64,000 nt of DNA from Cognataquiflexum aquatile (GTDB taxonomy: Bacteria > Bacteroidota > Bacteroidia > Cytophagales > Cyclobacteriaceae): positions 186,001 to 250,000 of the forward strand of contig NZ_QMIK01000005.1 in assembly GCF_003316845.1 (NCBI RefSeq), in the 5' to 3' direction. Below are positions 8,832 to 19,633 of the stretch, in pieces. Under the pieces are notes generated by a model. That model searched no databases. It was given only the letters and a program-made list of their open reading frames with translations, and had not been told where the DNA came from. The position numbers and the translations under genes were made by a program. Within the stretch, counting starts at the first letter, position 1. Each line of letters begins with the position of its first letter.

Positions 8832-10419
8832 AGAAATTCTTTTTATCTAGTTCAGGGTTTTCATCCGGGATAGTTCCGATTCCCGGCTCTGTATTTTTTA
8901 TTTTTTCAATGATGTTCAGCATTTTTTCTGTCGCCTTCAATGCAGCAACAGTCTGATCGCTGTCCAAGCCTTTGGTTTTGAATATCTTTCCAAAATCCCA
9001 GGTAATGACTGTTTCCACAAATGCATCAGTCTTTCCTCCGGGAGGAATGGTCACACTGTAATTGGTCAAAACCGGCAATTCTTTATTCAAAGATTTATAA
9101 ATCTTTTTCAATGCCTTCATGAAAGCATCGTATTGACCATCTCCTGAAGATCCTTCTTCATAGCTTTCTCCGTTGATGTTGATCTTCAATTGAACGGTGG
9201 GTCTCAAGCCCTTTGAATGGCTGAGGTTGTAACCTTCAATGAATATATCATGGGAGATGGAGTTGTTCTGCAGCACATCAGAAATGATATAAGGCAAATC
9301 TTCTGTGGTCACGCGTTCTTTCTTGTCCCCCAATTCTATTATCCTTTGGGTGACCTTTGTCAGTTCGTCGGGTTCTAGAGAAATTCCCAATTCCTGCAGA
9401 TTTTTGACAATATTGGCTTTTCCTGATGTCTTACCCAAAGCATATTTCCTTTGTCGGCCAAAGCGCTCGGGAAGCAAATCATTGAAATAAAGATTTTTCT
9501 TATTGTCCCCATCGGCATGAATTCCGGCAGTTTGGGTAAACACATTTTCACCTACTACCGGTTTGTTGGCAGGGATATGCTGACCGGAAAATTGCTCTAC
9601 CAACTTGCTGACGCGATAGATTTTGTTCTCTTTGACGTTCAGCTTAAAGTCTGTAAAGTCCTTCAAAACCGCAATGACAGATTCCAATGGCGCATTACCT
9701 GCCCTTTCCCCCAATCCATTAACCGTTGTGTGGATACCGCCTACGCCGTTATAAATTGCCTCGAGCACATTGGCCACGGACAAATCATAGTCGTTGTGTG
9801 CGTGAAAATCAAAATGGGTATCGGGATATTCACTTGTAATCAGCTTGAGAAAATGGGACACTTCTCTGGGATTGAGCAATCCCAAGGTATCAGGAAGCAT
9901 GATTCTCCTAACCTGAAGCTGTACCAATACGCCAATCAAATCCATGGTGTAATCCATGGAATTTCTCATGCCATTGGACCAATCTTCGAGGTAAACGTTG
10001 ACCGAAATACCATTTTGGCGGGCATAGAGCACGCTTTTTTCAATATCCTTGAAATGTTGCTCCGGGGTTTTCCGAAGCTGATGGGTCAGGTGATTGAGAG
10101 AGCCTTTGGTCAAAAGGTTGAGAACCTTCCCGCCGGCTTCCTTTATCCAATTGATAGAATCAGGGGTATCGACAAAACCTAACACTTCTACCCTATCCAG
10201 ATATCCTTTTTCGGCAGCCCATTGGGTAATCCTTTTCACCCCTTCCATTTCCCCTTCAGAAACCCGGGCAGAAGCCACTTCGATCCTATCCACCTTCATT
10301 TCATCTAATAGCAGTTTGGCTATCTGAAGTTTTTCTGAAGGAAGAAAGGAAACTCCCGAGGTCTGTTCTCCATCCCTCAGAGTGGTATCCATGATTTCTA
10401 TTTTCCTGTGATGACCCAT
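8800..10419 (-). CDS. cimA: (R)-citramalate synthase, Leptospira-type LeuA paralogue
   Basis: A 539-residue LeuA-family protein: a TIM-barrel domain with [16 protein letters not shown] (catalytic Arg15, Asp16) and the metal-site [10 protein letters not shown], then a C-terminal LeuA dimer/regulatory domain. It differs clearly from the true LeuA at 12510-14021. As I recall the Leptospira interrogans citramalate synthase, its pyruvate pocket uses Leu81, Leu104 and Tyr144; the equivalents here are Leu80, Leu103 and Tyr143 ([23 protein letters not shown]). I therefore infer condensation of pyruvate with acetyl-CoA to citramalate, the first step of a threonine-independent isoleucine route. A generic annotation would be 2-isopropylmalate synthase. 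It overlaps leuB by 32 bases, and 75 bases separate it from leuD, the widest gap in the operon. Confidence 0.78.
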   Translation of the reverse strand: MGHHRKIEIMDTTLRDGEQTSGVSFLPSEKLQIAKLLLDEMKVDRIEVASARVSEGEMEGVKRITQWAAEKGYLDRVEVLGFVDTPDSINWIKEAGGKVLNLLTKGSLNHLTHQLRKTPEQHFKDIEKSVLYARQNGISVNVYLEDWSNGMRNSMDYTMDLIGVLVQLQVRRIMLPDTLGLLNPREVSHFLKLITSEYPDTHFDFHAHNDYDLSVANVLEAIYNGVGGIHTTVNGLGERAGNAPLESVIAVLKDFTDFKLNVKENKIYRVSKLVEQFSGQHIPANKPVVGENVFTQTAGIHADGDNKKNLYFNDLLPERFGRQRKYALGKTSGKANIVKNLQELGISLEPDELTKVTQRIIELGDKKERVTTEDLPYIISDVLQNNSISHDIFIEGYNLSHSKGLRPTVQLKININGESYEEGSSGDGQYDAFMKALKKIYKSLNKELPVLTNYSVTIPPGGKTDAFVETVITWDFGKIFKTKGLDSDQTVAALKATEKMLNIIEKIKNTEPGIGTIPDENPELDKKNFYGNEYSAIAG

Positions 10420-10494
10420 TTTTTGGAGTTTGGCACAAAGTTTACAAACGCGTGCTGCTGGATTTAATATTTAAGAAAAATGAATAAAATTCAC

Positions 10495-11085
10495 TTACCT
10501 GTTTTCGGCGAAAGCAGCAATTTCATCCTTGATATTCAAGAGATAATCTATGTCGTCGAAACCGTTTTTCATGTTTTCCTTTTTGTAGGAATTGATGTCA
10601 AAAGATTCAGATGCTCCTGTGCTGAGCAATGTGATTTTTTGTTTGTCGATATCTATTTCAACTTCTGTCTTTGGATCCGCGTCAACAGCTTTAAACAAAA
10701 CCTCTGCAAATTCGGGACTGATGGTTACCGGCAAAACACCGATGTTCAAACAGTTATTTTTGAAAATATCAGCAAAGAAACTTGAAACAACTGCCCTGAA
10801 TCCATAATCATAGATTGCCCAAACTGCGTGCTCACGGCTGGAACCAGAACCGAAGTTTTTTCCTGAAAGGAGAATTTTCCCTGAATAGGTAGGATCGTTG
10901 AGTACAAAATCCTTTTTGGGATTTCCTTCTACATCATATCTCCAATCCCTGAACAGGTTGTCTCCGAAACCTTCCCTTTCGGTCGCTTTTAGAAAGCGGG
11001 CCGGAATGATTTGGTCCGTGTCGACGTTTTCGGCAGGTAAAGGAACAACTGTGCTGGTAAGTATATTGAATTTATCGTAAGCCAT
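10495..11085 (-). CDS. leuD: 3-isopropylmalate dehydratase small subunit
   Basis: A 196-residue LeuD swivel-domain subunit with VDTDQIIPARFL near the N-terminus and GKNFGSGSSREHAVWAI, the family's substrate-binding loop. With LeuC it isomerises 2-isopropylmalate to 3-isopropylmalate, and the same enzyme can handle citramalate. It follows leuC by 17 bases. The length is normal. Confidence 0.95.
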   Translation of the reverse strand: MAYDKFNILTSTVVPLPAENVDTDQIIPARFLKATEREGFGDNLFRDWRYDVEGNPKKDFVLNDPTYSGKILLSGKNFGSGSSREHAVWAIYDYGFRAVVSSFFADIFKNNCLNIGVLPVTISPEFAEVLFKAVDADPKTEVEIDIDKQKITLLSTGASESFDINSYKKENMKNGFDDIDYLLNIKDEIAAFAENR

Positions 11086-11102
11086 TTTTTCTTTCTTTTT
11101 GA

Positions 11103-12503
11103 TTAAAATACTTCCCTTGGATCTGCTATTACGCCAGTTACGGCTACCGCTGCGACCGTGAGTGGACTGGCCAAAAGCGTTCTTGCACCCGGACCTTGTC
11201 TTCCTTCAAAATTTCTGTTGGAAGTAGATACCGCATATTTACCTGAAGGAATTTTGTCGTCATTCATGGCAAGACAAGCTGAACAGCCCGGTTGTCTCAA
11301 TTCGAAACCGGCATCTTCCAATATTTTTACCAAACCTTCTTCATGCGCCATTTTCTCTACTTCTCTTGATCCTGGAACAATCCAAGCGGTAATGTTAGCG
11401 GCTTTTTGTTTTCCTTTGACAAAGGCAGCCACCGATCGGATGTCTTCTATGCGACCGTTGGTACAGCTTCCTACGAAGACGTAATCCACTTTTTTTCCTT
11501 TGATTGGTTCACCCGGGGCAAAACCCATGTATTCCAAAGATTTGAGATAGGAGATTTTGTTGCTTCCTTCCATTCCTTCAGTTGTCGGGATGTTGCCTTT
11601 GATTTTGATACCCATACCAGGATTGGTTCCATAAGTGATCATAGGCTCGATGTCAGCGGCATCGAAAGCATATTCTTTGTCAAAAACAGCACCTTCGTCA
11701 GTTTTCAGCGTTTTCCAATAAGCCACAGCTTTGTCCCACGCTTCACCTTTTGGTGCATACTGTTTTCCTTTGAGGTAGGCAAATGTAGTTTCGTCAGGAG
11801 CTATCAAACCTCCACGGGCACCCATTTCGATACTCATGTTGCAGATGGTCATTCTTGCTTCCATACTCAGGCTTCGTATAGCCGAACCTGCATATTCCAC
11901 AAAGTAACCTGTTGCACCTGCGGCAGAAATCTTGGCAATGATATAGAGAATGATGTCTTTGGAAGTCACTCCGGCGCCCAATTCACCATCTACAGTGATT
12001 CTCATTTTTTTGGCTTTGGTCTGCATGATGCATTGAGTCGCCAAAACCATTTCCACTTCGGAAGTTCCGATTCCAAATGCAATCGCTCCAAAAGCGCCAT
12101 GAGTAGAAGTATGGCTATCTCCGCAGACGATGGTCATTCCCGGTTGGGTTATGCCTAATTCGGGACCAATCACATGGACGATACCATGGTGGTCTGAACC
12201 CAAATCATGCAGTTCTATGCCATACTTTTTACAGTTTTCCCTCAGTTTTTCAACCTGCATACGGGAAAGCTTGTCCTTGATGGTTTTGTCCTGATCGACA
12301 GTAGGTACATTGTGGTCTGGCGTGCCGACTGTTCTGTCGGGATGAAGAACACCAATGCCTCTTTTTTCCAGATTCAGAAATGCTACCGGGCTTGTCACTT
12401 CATGGATAAAATGCTTATCAATGAAGAAGACATCAGGACCATTGGGCACGGAACGCACCACATGTGAATCCCAGATTTTATCGAATAATGTATTTTTTTC
12501 CAT
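11103..12503 (-). CDS. leuC: 3-isopropylmalate dehydratase large subunit
   Basis: A 466-residue aconitase-family subunit. The [4Fe-4S] ligands are visible as the Cys in FVGSCTNGR and the Cys pair in [12 protein letters not shown], and the active-site region has [15 protein letters not shown]. It works with LeuD in the second step of leucine synthesis. It starts 6 bases after leuA ends, inside the ilv-leu operon. Confidence 0.96.
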   Translation of the reverse strand: MEKNTLFDKIWDSHVVRSVPNGPDVFFIDKHFIHEVTSPVAFLNLEKRGIGVLHPDRTVGTPDHNVPTVDQDKTIKDKLSRMQVEKLRENCKKYGIELHDLGSDHHGIVHVIGPELGITQPGMTIVCGDSHTSTHGAFGAIAFGIGTSEVEMVLATQCIMQTKAKKMRITVDGELGAGVTSKDIILYIIAKISAAGATGYFVEYAGSAIRSLSMEARMTICNMSIEMGARGGLIAPDETTFAYLKGKQYAPKGEAWDKAVAYWKTLKTDEGAVFDKEYAFDAADIEPMITYGTNPGMGIKIKGNIPTTEGMEGSNKISYLKSLEYMGFAPGEPIKGKKVDYVFVGSCTNGRIEDIRSVAAFVKGKQKAANITAWIVPGSREVEKMAHEEGLVKILEDAGFELRQPGCSACLAMNDDKIPSGKYAVSTSNRNFEGRQGPGARTLLASPLTVAAVAVTGVIADPREVF

Positions 12504-12509
12504 CTTAAC

Positions 12510-14021
12510 TTACGGTACAATCACTTTGTCTTTGACAGGTATTTTGTTCAGGGCATCCACAAATGCCTGTGCTGAAGCCAATACGATATCTGTATTAGAT
12601 GCAAAACCATAATAAGGTCTGTCACCCTGGATAATCCTCATGTGTACTTTGGCAACATCATCGCTTCCATGTGTTATCGCTTGGATGAGGAATTCCTCCA
12701 GCTCAATCTGTGGTTTGACAATTGATTCAATTGCTTTCAAAACCGCATCCACAGGACCGTTGCCGGTTGAGTCTGCCTCAAAATTTTTCTCCCCTACCTT
12801 CAGTTCTACATGGGCTTTGATTTCACCGTTTGACTGGTAACTTACTTTCCCAAGTTCAATAAAAGAGGAACCATCCATAAATTTCCCTACAAGAGAAAGT
12901 AAATCCTTGGTACCGATATCTCTTTTGGAATCAGCCAAAAGCAAAAACTCCTCATATACTTCCCTCAAAGGTTCCCCTTCAAGCTCCACGCCCAAGGCAT
13001 CCAAATGGTGCTTGAGTGCTGCCCTGCCGCTTCTCGCAGTCAGGACAATGGTAGATTCATGAACGCCAACTTCTTTTGGGTCGATGATTTCGTAATTTTC
13101 TCTGTGCTTAAGGACGCCATCTTGGTGGATGCCGGAGGAATGGGCAAATGCATTTCTTCCTACTATCGCTTTGTTGGGCTGCACCGGCATGTTCATCAAC
13201 TTTGAGATCAACCTGCTTGTCCCATAGATCAATTCGGTCTTGATATTGGTATGAACCGGAATGGCATGGTGGCACTTGATGGCCATGACCACTTCTTCCA
13301 AAGAGGTATTCCCCGCACGCTCCCCAATGCCATTGATCGTAAGTTCTGCCTGCCTTGCACCGTTTTGTACACCTGCTATGGTATTGGCAGTGGCCATTCC
13401 CAAATCATTGTGGCAATGTGTGGCAATAATCGCTTTGTCGATATTCGATACGTTTTCTTTCAGGTAGCGGATGATCGCGCCGTATTGCTCAGGAAGACAA
13501 TAACCGGTAGTATCCGGGATATTGACTACCGTTGCTCCGGCTTTGATCACTGCTTCAATGATTTTTGCAAGGAATGGCAACTCAGCCCTTCCTGCATCCT
13601 CAGCGTAGAATTCAACATCCTCGACGAAGCTTTTTGCATATTTCACCGCCCTGACACCTCTTTCGATGATGTTGTCAGGAGTGGATCTCAGCTTGAATTG
13701 AATATGGTAAGGGGACACTCCGATGCCTGTATGGATTCTTCCTTTTTTGGCATACTTCAAAGCATCGGCAGCGACTTCTATGTCTTTCTCCACTGCCCTT
13801 GAAAGGGCGCAGATGATAGGATTAGATACAGCTTTGGAAATTTCTACTACCGAATTGAAATCGCCTGGACTGGAAATTGGAAATCCTGCCTCGATGATAT
13901 CAACCCCAAGTTCTTCTAAAGCTTTCGCCACCACTATCTTTTCCTGGGAGTTTAACTGACATCCCGGTACCTGCTCTCCATCCCGGAGGGTAGTATCAAA
14001 TATCCATAGCTTTTCACTCAT
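12510..14021 (-). CDS. leuA: 2-isopropylmalate synthase
   Basis: A 503-residue enzyme that condenses 2-ketoisovalerate with acetyl-CoA in the first committed step of leucine synthesis. The N-terminal TIM barrel carries [16 protein letters not shown] (Arg13, Asp14) and metal-site [12 protein letters not shown], with the classic [17 protein letters not shown]. The C-terminal domain (about 390-503) is the LeuA allosteric domain that binds leucine in characterised members. It is the conventional LeuA of the operon, in contrast to the cimA-like paralogue further downstream. Gaps to ilvC and leuC are 7 and 6 bases. Confidence 0.94.
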   Translation of the reverse strand: MSEKLWIFDTTLRDGEQVPGCQLNSQEKIVVAKALEELGVDIIEAGFPISSPGDFNSVVEISKAVSNPIICALSRAVEKDIEVAADALKYAKKGRIHTGIGVSPYHIQFKLRSTPDNIIERGVRAVKYAKSFVEDVEFYAEDAGRAELPFLAKIIEAVIKAGATVVNIPDTTGYCLPEQYGAIIRYLKENVSNIDKAIIATHCHNDLGMATANTIAGVQNGARQAELTINGIGERAGNTSLEEVVMAIKCHHAIPVHTNIKTELIYGTSRLISKLMNMPVQPNKAIVGRNAFAHSSGIHQDGVLKHRENYEIIDPKEVGVHESTIVLTARSGRAALKHHLDALGVELEGEPLREVYEEFLLLADSKRDIGTKDLLSLVGKFMDGSSFIELGKVSYQSNGEIKAHVELKVGEKNFEADSTGNGPVDAVLKAIESIVKPQIELEEFLIQAITHGSDDVAKVHMRIIQGDRPYYGFASNTDIVLASAQAFVDALNKIPVKDKVIVP

Positions 14022-14028
14022 AATTATC

Positions 14029-15072
14029 TCAGTTATTTTCTGGTCTCAATTTTCTGACAGTAGCGCCTGCTTGCCACATTTCAGAATCTCTCAATTCTTT
14101 CAATTCAACTTCCAATTTTTCTCTGTAATCAGGCTTGCTATTAGAGTCAATTGATTTTTGCGCTTCTTTTCCGGATTTTACACTGTTATATAATTCCTCA
14201 AAAACAGGCTTGGTGGCATCTCTGAAAGGTTTCCACCAGTCCAAAGCACCTCTTTGGGCAGTTGTGGAGCAATTGGCATACATCCAATCCATTCCGTTTT
14301 CGGCTACCAATGGCATCAAGCTTTGAGTCAATTCTTCCACTGTTTCGTTGAATGCTTCAGATGGCGTATGTCCATTTGCTCTCAACACTTCGTATTGCGC
14401 AGCAAATATACCCTGAATCGCTCCCATCAAAGTACCTCTTTCTCCTGTTAGGTCAGAAGTTACTTCTCTGTAGAAATCTGTCTCAAACAAATACCCTGAA
14501 CCAACCCCGATACCCAAGGCAACTACCCTGTCTTTGGCTCTGCCTGTTCCGTCTTGGAAAATGGCAAAGGAAGAATTCAAACCACGGCCTTCGACGAACA
14601 TTCTTCTCAAAGAGGTACCCGATCCTTTTGGAGCAACCAAGATTACGTCCACGTCAGCAGGAGGGATAATTCCTGTTTTTTCCTTGTAAGTGATCCCAAA
14701 TCCATGGGAGAAATAAAGGGCTTTTCCAGGAGTAAGGTATTTTTTAACGGTCGGCCAAAGTGCAATCTGACCGGCATCAGAAAGAAGGAACTGAATGATA
14801 GTGCCTTTTTCGCAAGCTTCTTCCAATTCAAACAAAGTCTCACCCGGTACCCAGCCATCAGCAACAGCTTTGTCCCAAGTTTTGGAGTTTTTCCTTTGTC
14901 CGACGATGACATTGAAACCGTTGTCTCTCAGGTTGAGCGCTTGGCCGGGGCCTTGCACGCCATATCCCAATACCGCAATGGTTTCATCCTTCAATACTTC
15001 TCTTGCTTTCTCCAAAGGAAATTCCTCTCTGGTGACTACGTTTTCTTCTACTGATCCGAATTTCAGTTTCAT
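14029..15072 (-). CDS. ilvC: Ketol-acid reductoisomerase
   Basis: A 347-residue enzyme that converts acetolactate or acetohydroxybutyrate to the dihydroxy acids. The N-terminal Rossmann motif is [15 protein letters not shown]. The following GQRKNSKTW has the basic and Ser residues that bind the 2'-phosphate, predicting NADPH. The catalytic [15 protein letters not shown] binds the two magnesium ions. It starts 11 bases after ilvN. Confidence 0.95.
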   Translation of the reverse strand: MKLKFGSVEENVVTREEFPLEKAREVLKDETIAVLGYGVQGPGQALNLRDNGFNVIVGQRKNSKTWDKAVADGWVPGETLFELEEACEKGTIIQFLLSDAGQIALWPTVKKYLTPGKALYFSHGFGITYKEKTGIIPPADVDVILVAPKGSGTSLRRMFVEGRGLNSSFAIFQDGTGRAKDRVVALGIGVGSGYLFETDFYREVTSDLTGERGTLMGAIQGIFAAQYEVLRANGHTPSEAFNETVEELTQSLMPLVAENGMDWMYANCSTTAQRGALDWWKPFRDATKPVFEELYNSVKSGKEAQKSIDSNSKPDYREKLEVELKELRDSEMWQAGATVRKLRPENN

Positions 15073-15083
15073 AGTGTGATAAA

Positions 15084-15593
15084 TTAGGTTTGATTATTTA
15101 AATATTCTGTGATGGAAAATTTGGGTTTGGCGATCGCCACCCTTCCCGAACGGGCAAATTCCAACAGGTTGAATGGTTTTAGAATTTCTAACAATGCCTG
15201 GGTATCTTCTTTGTGACCTGTAAATTCCAAGACTACAAATTCTTTTTCTGCCGCAATGATATGGGCATTGAATTGCCTGATGACTTTCTCAAGGCTTGGA
15301 TCCAAACTCTCGATCGGGATTTTGTACAATGCGATTTCCTGATATACTACTTCATGATCCATGAAGTAATACACCTTGATCACATCCACTACTTTTTCGA
15401 TCTGTTTTGAAAGCTGTTTGATTTGGTCATCGGTCACGGTGACCTCAATGGTGATTTTATGGATACCATCCAAGCGGCTTTCCGATGCTGTCAACGCATC
15501 AATATTTATTCCTCTTCTGGTGAAAATGATAGTGATACGGTTAAGTATCCCTATAAAATTTTCGGTATATACTAATATGGTATATCGGTTCAT
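15084..15593 (-). CDS. ilvN: Acetolactate synthase small (regulatory) subunit
   Basis: A 169-residue protein with an N-terminal ACT domain: YTILVYTENFIGILNRITII, then INIDALTASESRLDGIHKIT. In studied enzymes the ACT domain binds valine and feedback-inhibits and activates the large subunit. It lies 16 bases after ilvB. The length fits the IlvH/IlvN family. Confidence 0.92.
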   Translation of the reverse strand: MNRYTILVYTENFIGILNRITIIFTRRGINIDALTASESRLDGIHKITIEVTVTDDQIKQLSKQIEKVVDVIKVYYFMDHEVVYQEIALYKIPIESLDPSLEKVIRQFNAHIIAAEKEFVVLEFTGHKEDTQALLEILKPFNLLEFARSGRVAIAKPKFSITEYLNNQT

Positions 15594-15609
15594 AAATTCA
15601 GTTTCATTC

Positions 15610-17292
15610 CTAGCTTAACCTTACCTCTTCAACCGAGCAGCCGGTCGCAATCATCGGAAACACGTTGTCTTCTTTCTCCACGACAACTTCAAGGAAAAAC
15701 GGTCCTTCATGCAAAATCATTTGGGCAACTGCCTCCTTCAACTCGTGTCTCTCTGTCACTTTCACTGCTCTGAGTTTGTAGGCTTCAGCTATTTTGATAA
15801 AATCAGGATTTTCAAGTTCTGTAAAAGAATACCTTTTATCAAAGAAAAGCTGCTGCCACTGCCTTACCATTCCAAGGTAATTGTTGTTAAGAAGGACTAC
15901 TTTGACAGGTGCTTTGGTCTGCATGATGGTTCCAAATTCCTGGATGGTCATCTGAATCCCTCCGTCCCCAACCACACAGATTACCTGTCTTTTGAAATCA
16001 TGTAACTGCGCTCCCAAAGCTGCAGGAAGTGCAAATCCCATTGTACCCAGACCACCTGAAGTGACTTGGGTTCTTGATTCTTTGTAATTAAAATACCTCC
16101 AGGAGATCATTTGGTGCTGACCTACGTCCGTCACGAGAATGGCGTTTTCATCCTTGAACTGATTGATCAATTGGATGACTTCTCCCATATGCAAGCCACC
16201 ATGGGTAGATTCCAGGTCGTAGGACATGACGGCTGCTTTTTCCTCTTTGTCCAATTCCCTGAATTTTTCAAACCACTCATGATGGGTATTGGAGTTGACC
16301 GCATCGGTCAACAAGGGTAAGCTTTGCTTGCAATCCCCCAAAACAGGAACTGCGCATTTTACATTTTTATCAATCTCCGATGGATCCAATTCCAGATGGA
16401 CAACTTGGGCTTGCTTTGCATACCGCTTCAAGTCACCGGTAACTCTGTCATCAAACCTCATCCCGATGGCAATCAGCACATCACATTGGTTGGTCAGAAG
16501 ATTCGGTGCGTAGTTGCCATGCATCCCAAGTTTGCCGACATAGGAAGGATGATCCTGTGAAAGGGCACCCGAGCCAAGAAGCGTGGAGGCTGCCGGTATT
16601 CCTGATTTATCCAAAAATTCTTTTAGCTCTTTTTCAGCATTGGCAAGGATGACACCTTGTCCGTAAAGCACATAAGGTCTTTTTGCATCATTGATCAATT
16701 GGGCTGCAGCGGCTATGGCTGTAGGATTGATCTTGACATAAGGTCTGTAGGACCTTATCCCGAAACAAGGTTCATAATTGAATTCACCGAACTCAACCTG
16801 AGCGTTTTTGGTGATGTCCACCAGTACTGGTCCAGGCCTACCTGTCTTAGCAATATGAAATGCCTTGGCAATGGCAGGAGCAATATCCTCCACCCTTCGG
16901 ACCTGAATATTCCATTTGGTACCGGGCATAGATAGCCCGATCACGTCAGTCTCCTGAAAAGCATCTGAACCCAAAAGGTGGGCCGCTACCTGCCCTGTAA
17001 TGCAGACTAGAGGAGTGCTGTCGATCTGAGCATCAGCCAGACCTGTGATCAGGTTGGTAGCACCAGGACCTGAAGTCGCAAGCACGACTCCAACATTTCC
17101 GGAAACCCGCGCATAACCCTGCGCAGCATGGATTGCTCCCTGCTCGTGACGTGTCAGCACATGCTTGATCTGATCGCTATAATCATACAAAGCATCATAA
17201 ACCGGCATAATTGCTCCACCGGGATAACCGAAGATGAATTCTGCATTTTCGGCGATCAAGGATCTCACTACGATGTCTGCTCCTCTAATCAT
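15610..17292 (-). CDS. ilvB: Acetolactate synthase large (catalytic) subunit
   Basis: A 560-residue thiamine-diphosphate enzyme. Catalytic Glu50 lies in RHEQGAIHAAQGYAR, the FAD-binding middle domain follows, and the C-terminal TPP/Mg motif begins VVGDGGIQMT and ends LLNNNYLGM. It joins two pyruvates into acetolactate (valine, leucine), or pyruvate and 2-ketobutyrate into acetohydroxybutyrate (isoleucine). The gap to ilvD is 19 bases. Confidence 0.96.
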   Translation of the reverse strand: MIRGADIVVRSLIAENAEFIFGYPGGAIMPVYDALYDYSDQIKHVLTRHEQGAIHAAQGYARVSGNVGVVLATSGPGATNLITGLADAQIDSTPLVCITGQVAAHLLGSDAFQETDVIGLSMPGTKWNIQVRRVEDIAPAIAKAFHIAKTGRPGPVLVDITKNAQVEFGEFNYEPCFGIRSYRPYVKINPTAIAAAAQLINDAKRPYVLYGQGVILANAEKELKEFLDKSGIPAASTLLGSGALSQDHPSYVGKLGMHGNYAPNLLTNQCDVLIAIGMRFDDRVTGDLKRYAKQAQVVHLELDPSEIDKNVKCAVPVLGDCKQSLPLLTDAVNSNTHHEWFEKFRELDKEEKAAVMSYDLESTHGGLHMGEVIQLINQFKDENAILVTDVGQHQMISWRYFNYKESRTQVTSGGLGTMGFALPAALGAQLHDFKRQVICVVGDGGIQMTIQEFGTIMQTKAPVKVVLLNNNYLGMVRQWQQLFFDKRYSFTELENPDFIKIAEAYKLRAVKVTERHELKEAVAQMILHEGPFFLEVVVEKEDNVFPMIATGCSVEEVRLS

Positions 17293-17311
17293 AGAATTGG
17301 ATAATTTAAAA

Positions 17312-18988
17312 TTACTTGTCTGTCACACATCCTTCCGATGCGGAGGACACGAGTTTATTGTATTTTTTTAGTGTACCCTGCAGGTCACTCAAATCCTTAT
17401 TTTTCCAATGCTTCTTCCTTTCCGCCATTTCAGCATCACTGACCGCACAGCTCAAAGTCAGGGAGTCCGCATCAATGGTGATAATGTCACCGTTTTGAAG
17501 AAGACCAATAGGTCCACCGGAATATGCCTCGGGAGTCACATGTCCAACCACAAACCCGTGTGTTCCACCTGAGAACCTTCCATCAGTAATCAAAGCAACA
17601 TCTGAACCCAATCCTGCACCGATAATCATGGAGGTAGGCTTCAGCATTTCAGGCATTCCCGGACCGCCTTTTGGGCCGATATAGCGGATGACGATAACTT
17701 CTCCTTTATTGACCAATTTATTTTTGATCCCCTCGTTGGCTTCCAATTCAGAATCAAAAACATGGGCAGGACCTGTAAAGGATTTTCCTTCTTTACCTGT
17801 GATTTTGGCAACAGCTCCCTCGGGTGCAAGGTTGCCTTTCAAAATACAAAGGTGCCCTGTCTCTTTCAAAGGCGTTTCTAAAGGATGGATTACATTGACC
17901 ATCGATGGCACCACAGGCTCAATGTCAGCAAGATTTTCTGCAATGGTTTTTCCGGTAACTGTCATACAGTCGCCATGAAGCATGCCATTATTCAATAAAT
18001 ATTTCATAAATGCAGGAAGTCCTCCCTGCTCAAAAAGATCTTCCATGAGAAATTTTCCGGAAGGCTTGAAATCACCCAACAATGGAGTCGCCTGGTTTAC
18101 TCTTTCGAAATCTGCAAGCGTAAAATCCACTCCTGCTGTTTTGGCAATAGCTAAAATATGTAATACAGCATTGGTACTTCCTCCAAGGGCAACTGCCACC
18201 CGGACTGCGTTTTCAAGGCTTTTCTTGGTGACGATATCCTTCGGCTTGATATCTTTTTCCAAGAGGATGGAGATGTATTTGGAAATATCCCTGCACTCAG
18301 CCATTTTTTCATCGGCAGTGGCGGGAGTCGATGAACTGTATGGCAAAGACATGCCCATTGCTTCAATGGCTGAGGACATGGTATTGGCGGTATACATCCC
18401 ACCACAGGCGCCGGCACCCGGACAGGCATTCTCAATCACTCCCTGATAATCCTGATCGCTGAGTTCACCCTTTACCCTTTTGCCATAGGCCTCAAAGGCG
18501 GATACAATGTTCAGTTTTTCCCCTTTGTAATTTCCGGAACGGATAGTCCCCCCATAGACCATGATCGATGGCCTGTTGATCCTTAACATCCCCATGATGG
18601 CTCCCGGCATGTTTTTATCACAGCCGGCCACGGCGACACAAGCGTCAAAAGAATGGCCAAGGATAAAGGATTCAATGGAATCGGCAATGATCTCTCTCGA
18701 CACCAATGAATACCGCATCCCGGAGGTTCCCATAGAAATTCCATCAGAAATCCCGATGGTATTAAAAACCAAACCGGTCAGACCATGAGCTCTTGTAGCT
18801 TCCTTGATCAGACCGGCAAAGTCATTGAGGTGCATATTGCAGGGGTTACTTTCATAGCCACAACTCGCTATCCCTACAAAGGGCTGGTTCATCTGTTTAT
18901 CAGACATTCCCGTGGCATATAGCATGGCTTTTCCTGCGGGATGTTCTTCATTCTGACTGATTTCCCAACTGTGTTTTTTCAAACTCAT
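17312..18988 (-). CDS. ilvD: Dihydroxy-acid dehydratase
   Basis: A 558-residue iron-sulfur dehydratase that makes the 2-keto acids for valine and isoleucine. Likely cluster cysteines are Cys50 (SNPCN), Cys123 (GCDKNMPG, with metal-site Lys125) and Cys195 ([15 protein letters not shown]). The catalytic Ser region is [12 protein letters not shown]. It is the first structural gene of the nine-gene operon. Its ATG lies 30 bases downstream of an attenuator terminator, so transcription of the whole operon appears to be set by that leader. Confidence 0.96.
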   Translation of the reverse strand: MSLKKHSWEISQNEEHPAGKAMLYATGMSDKQMNQPFVGIASCGYESNPCNMHLNDFAGLIKEATRAHGLTGLVFNTIGISDGISMGTSGMRYSLVSREIIADSIESFILGHSFDACVAVAGCDKNMPGAIMGMLRINRPSIMVYGGTIRSGNYKGEKLNIVSAFEAYGKRVKGELSDQDYQGVIENACPGAGACGGMYTANTMSSAIEAMGMSLPYSSSTPATADEKMAECRDISKYISILLEKDIKPKDIVTKKSLENAVRVAVALGGSTNAVLHILAIAKTAGVDFTLADFERVNQATPLLGDFKPSGKFLMEDLFEQGGLPAFMKYLLNNGMLHGDCMTVTGKTIAENLADIEPVVPSMVNVIHPLETPLKETGHLCILKGNLAPEGAVAKITGKEGKSFTGPAHVFDSELEANEGIKNKLVNKGEVIVIRYIGPKGGPGMPEMLKPTSMIIGAGLGSDVALITDGRFSGGTHGFVVGHVTPEAYSGGPIGLLQNGDIITIDADSLTLSCAVSDAEMAERKKHWKNKDLSDLQGTLKKYNKLVSSASEGCVTDK

Positions 18989-19018
18989 GGTTACTTCAGG
19001 TTGGTTTAATAGGTTTAT

Positions 19019-19048
19019 AAAAAAAGTGCCCCATCATCTGAGGCACTT
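19019..19048 (-). terminator. Attenuator terminator ahead of ilvD
   Basis: On the minus strand AAGTGCCTCA pairs with TGGGGCACTT (one G-U pair) around the loop GATGA at 19048-19024, followed by T residues through 19019. This is a textbook intrinsic terminator placed between the leader peptide and ilvD. Its 5' arm is shared with the antiterminator. Confidence 0.85.
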
Positions 19049-19089
19049 AACATTGTATGGTTGTAGGTCAAATATGTCAGGTGCCTCAG
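19038..19089 (-). promoter_or_regulatory. Antiterminator of the ilv-leu attenuator
   Basis: CTGAGGCAC (19089-19081) is perfectly complementary over 9 bp to GTGCCTCAG (19046-19038), which is most of the 5' arm of the terminator, so the two hairpins exclude each other. The leader peptide stop codon (19088-19086) lies within the first arm. A ribosome finishing the peptide would cover that arm and let the terminator form. A ribosome stalled at Ile/Leu codons upstream would leave it free to block termination. Confidence 0.8.
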
Positions 19090-19142
19090 TGTTTATTACA
19101 AATGAGAATAATAAAGCTTAGAGGAGTGACTATTTGAAACAT
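19086..19142 (-). CDS. ilv-leu operon leader peptide (attenuation)
   Basis: A short frame encodes MFQIVTPLSFIILICNKH and stops at TGA. Seven of 18 residues are branched-chain (4 Ile, 2 Leu, 1 Val), with the cluster Ile-Ile-Leu-Ile near the end. That is the hallmark of leader peptides whose translation senses charged tRNA levels. It ends inside the antiterminator arm and lies about 100 bases ahead of ilvD. The ATG is preceded by A-rich sequence, normal for this phylum. Family knowledge comes from enterobacterial ilv/leu leaders; function here is inferred from position and structure. Confidence 0.78.
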   Translation of the reverse strand: MFQIVTPLSFIILICNKH

Positions 19143-19177
19143 GTGGTGTGGTTCTTTTTTGTTTGGCTAACGTGCTA

Positions 19178-19208
19178 CAATATTAAACCTCTATTTCCAG
19201 AGATACAA
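19178..19208 (-). promoter_or_regulatory. Candidate promoter of the ilv-leu operon
   Basis: On the minus strand TTG (19208-19206), a 20-base spacer and TAATATTG (19185-19178) match TTG-N20-TAnnTTTG with one mismatch. Transcription would start about 30 bases ahead of the leader peptide. A perfect TATGTTTG at 19238-19231 is an alternative but lacks a clear -33 element. Confidence 0.4.
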
Positions 19209-19633
19209 TATTTAATTTCATTTTTTATGCCAAACATATATTTATAATGAATGAAAAAGTTTTATGTATAGTATTTTATTTGGCAAAATGGACATATGTA
19301 AAACTTTTACCTATCCTAGACTCATATTTATTCACAAATCAAAAGAATGTATTGATTTCACATATCACTAACCAAAAGTTAATTTTTTTGAATTTTTTTC
19401 AAAAGAAAAATAATCAGGTATCAAATTCAACAATGGATATGGATAATTACTATTCAACCCCCGACGAGCAAAAAAAACAACGTAACCGAATCGGGAACCT
19501 TATTTTCACAATTTGTCAGAATACCAAAAAATTCATCACCCTAAGTGGAGAAGGAATCAGCAAATCCAATTTTAAATTCTAATTTCAAAGCTGAAAAATT
19601 CGATTCAAAAACCAACAAAACCTATTTTCTCTC
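19209..19633. other. AT-rich intergenic region between the ilv-leu leader and ispE
   Basis: This divergent region should carry promoters for both sides. It has a 111-codon open frame on the plus strand from 19247, but the composition is very AT-rich, there is no recognisable domain, and it reads like chance. No hairpin terminator or RNA gene was seen. Confidence 0.5.

Noticed and set aside
9451-10182. A 243-codon plus-strand frame opposite the cimA gene
   Set aside because: Lies wholly antisense to a well-supported gene and has no domain of its own; a shadow of its codon bias. The long antisense frames at 11406-12158 and 31773-32606 were rejected for the same reason.
19247-19582. A 111-codon open frame between the ilv-leu leader and ispE
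   Set aside because: Very AT-rich, no domain, and low-quality codon pattern; probably a chance frame in promoter DNA.
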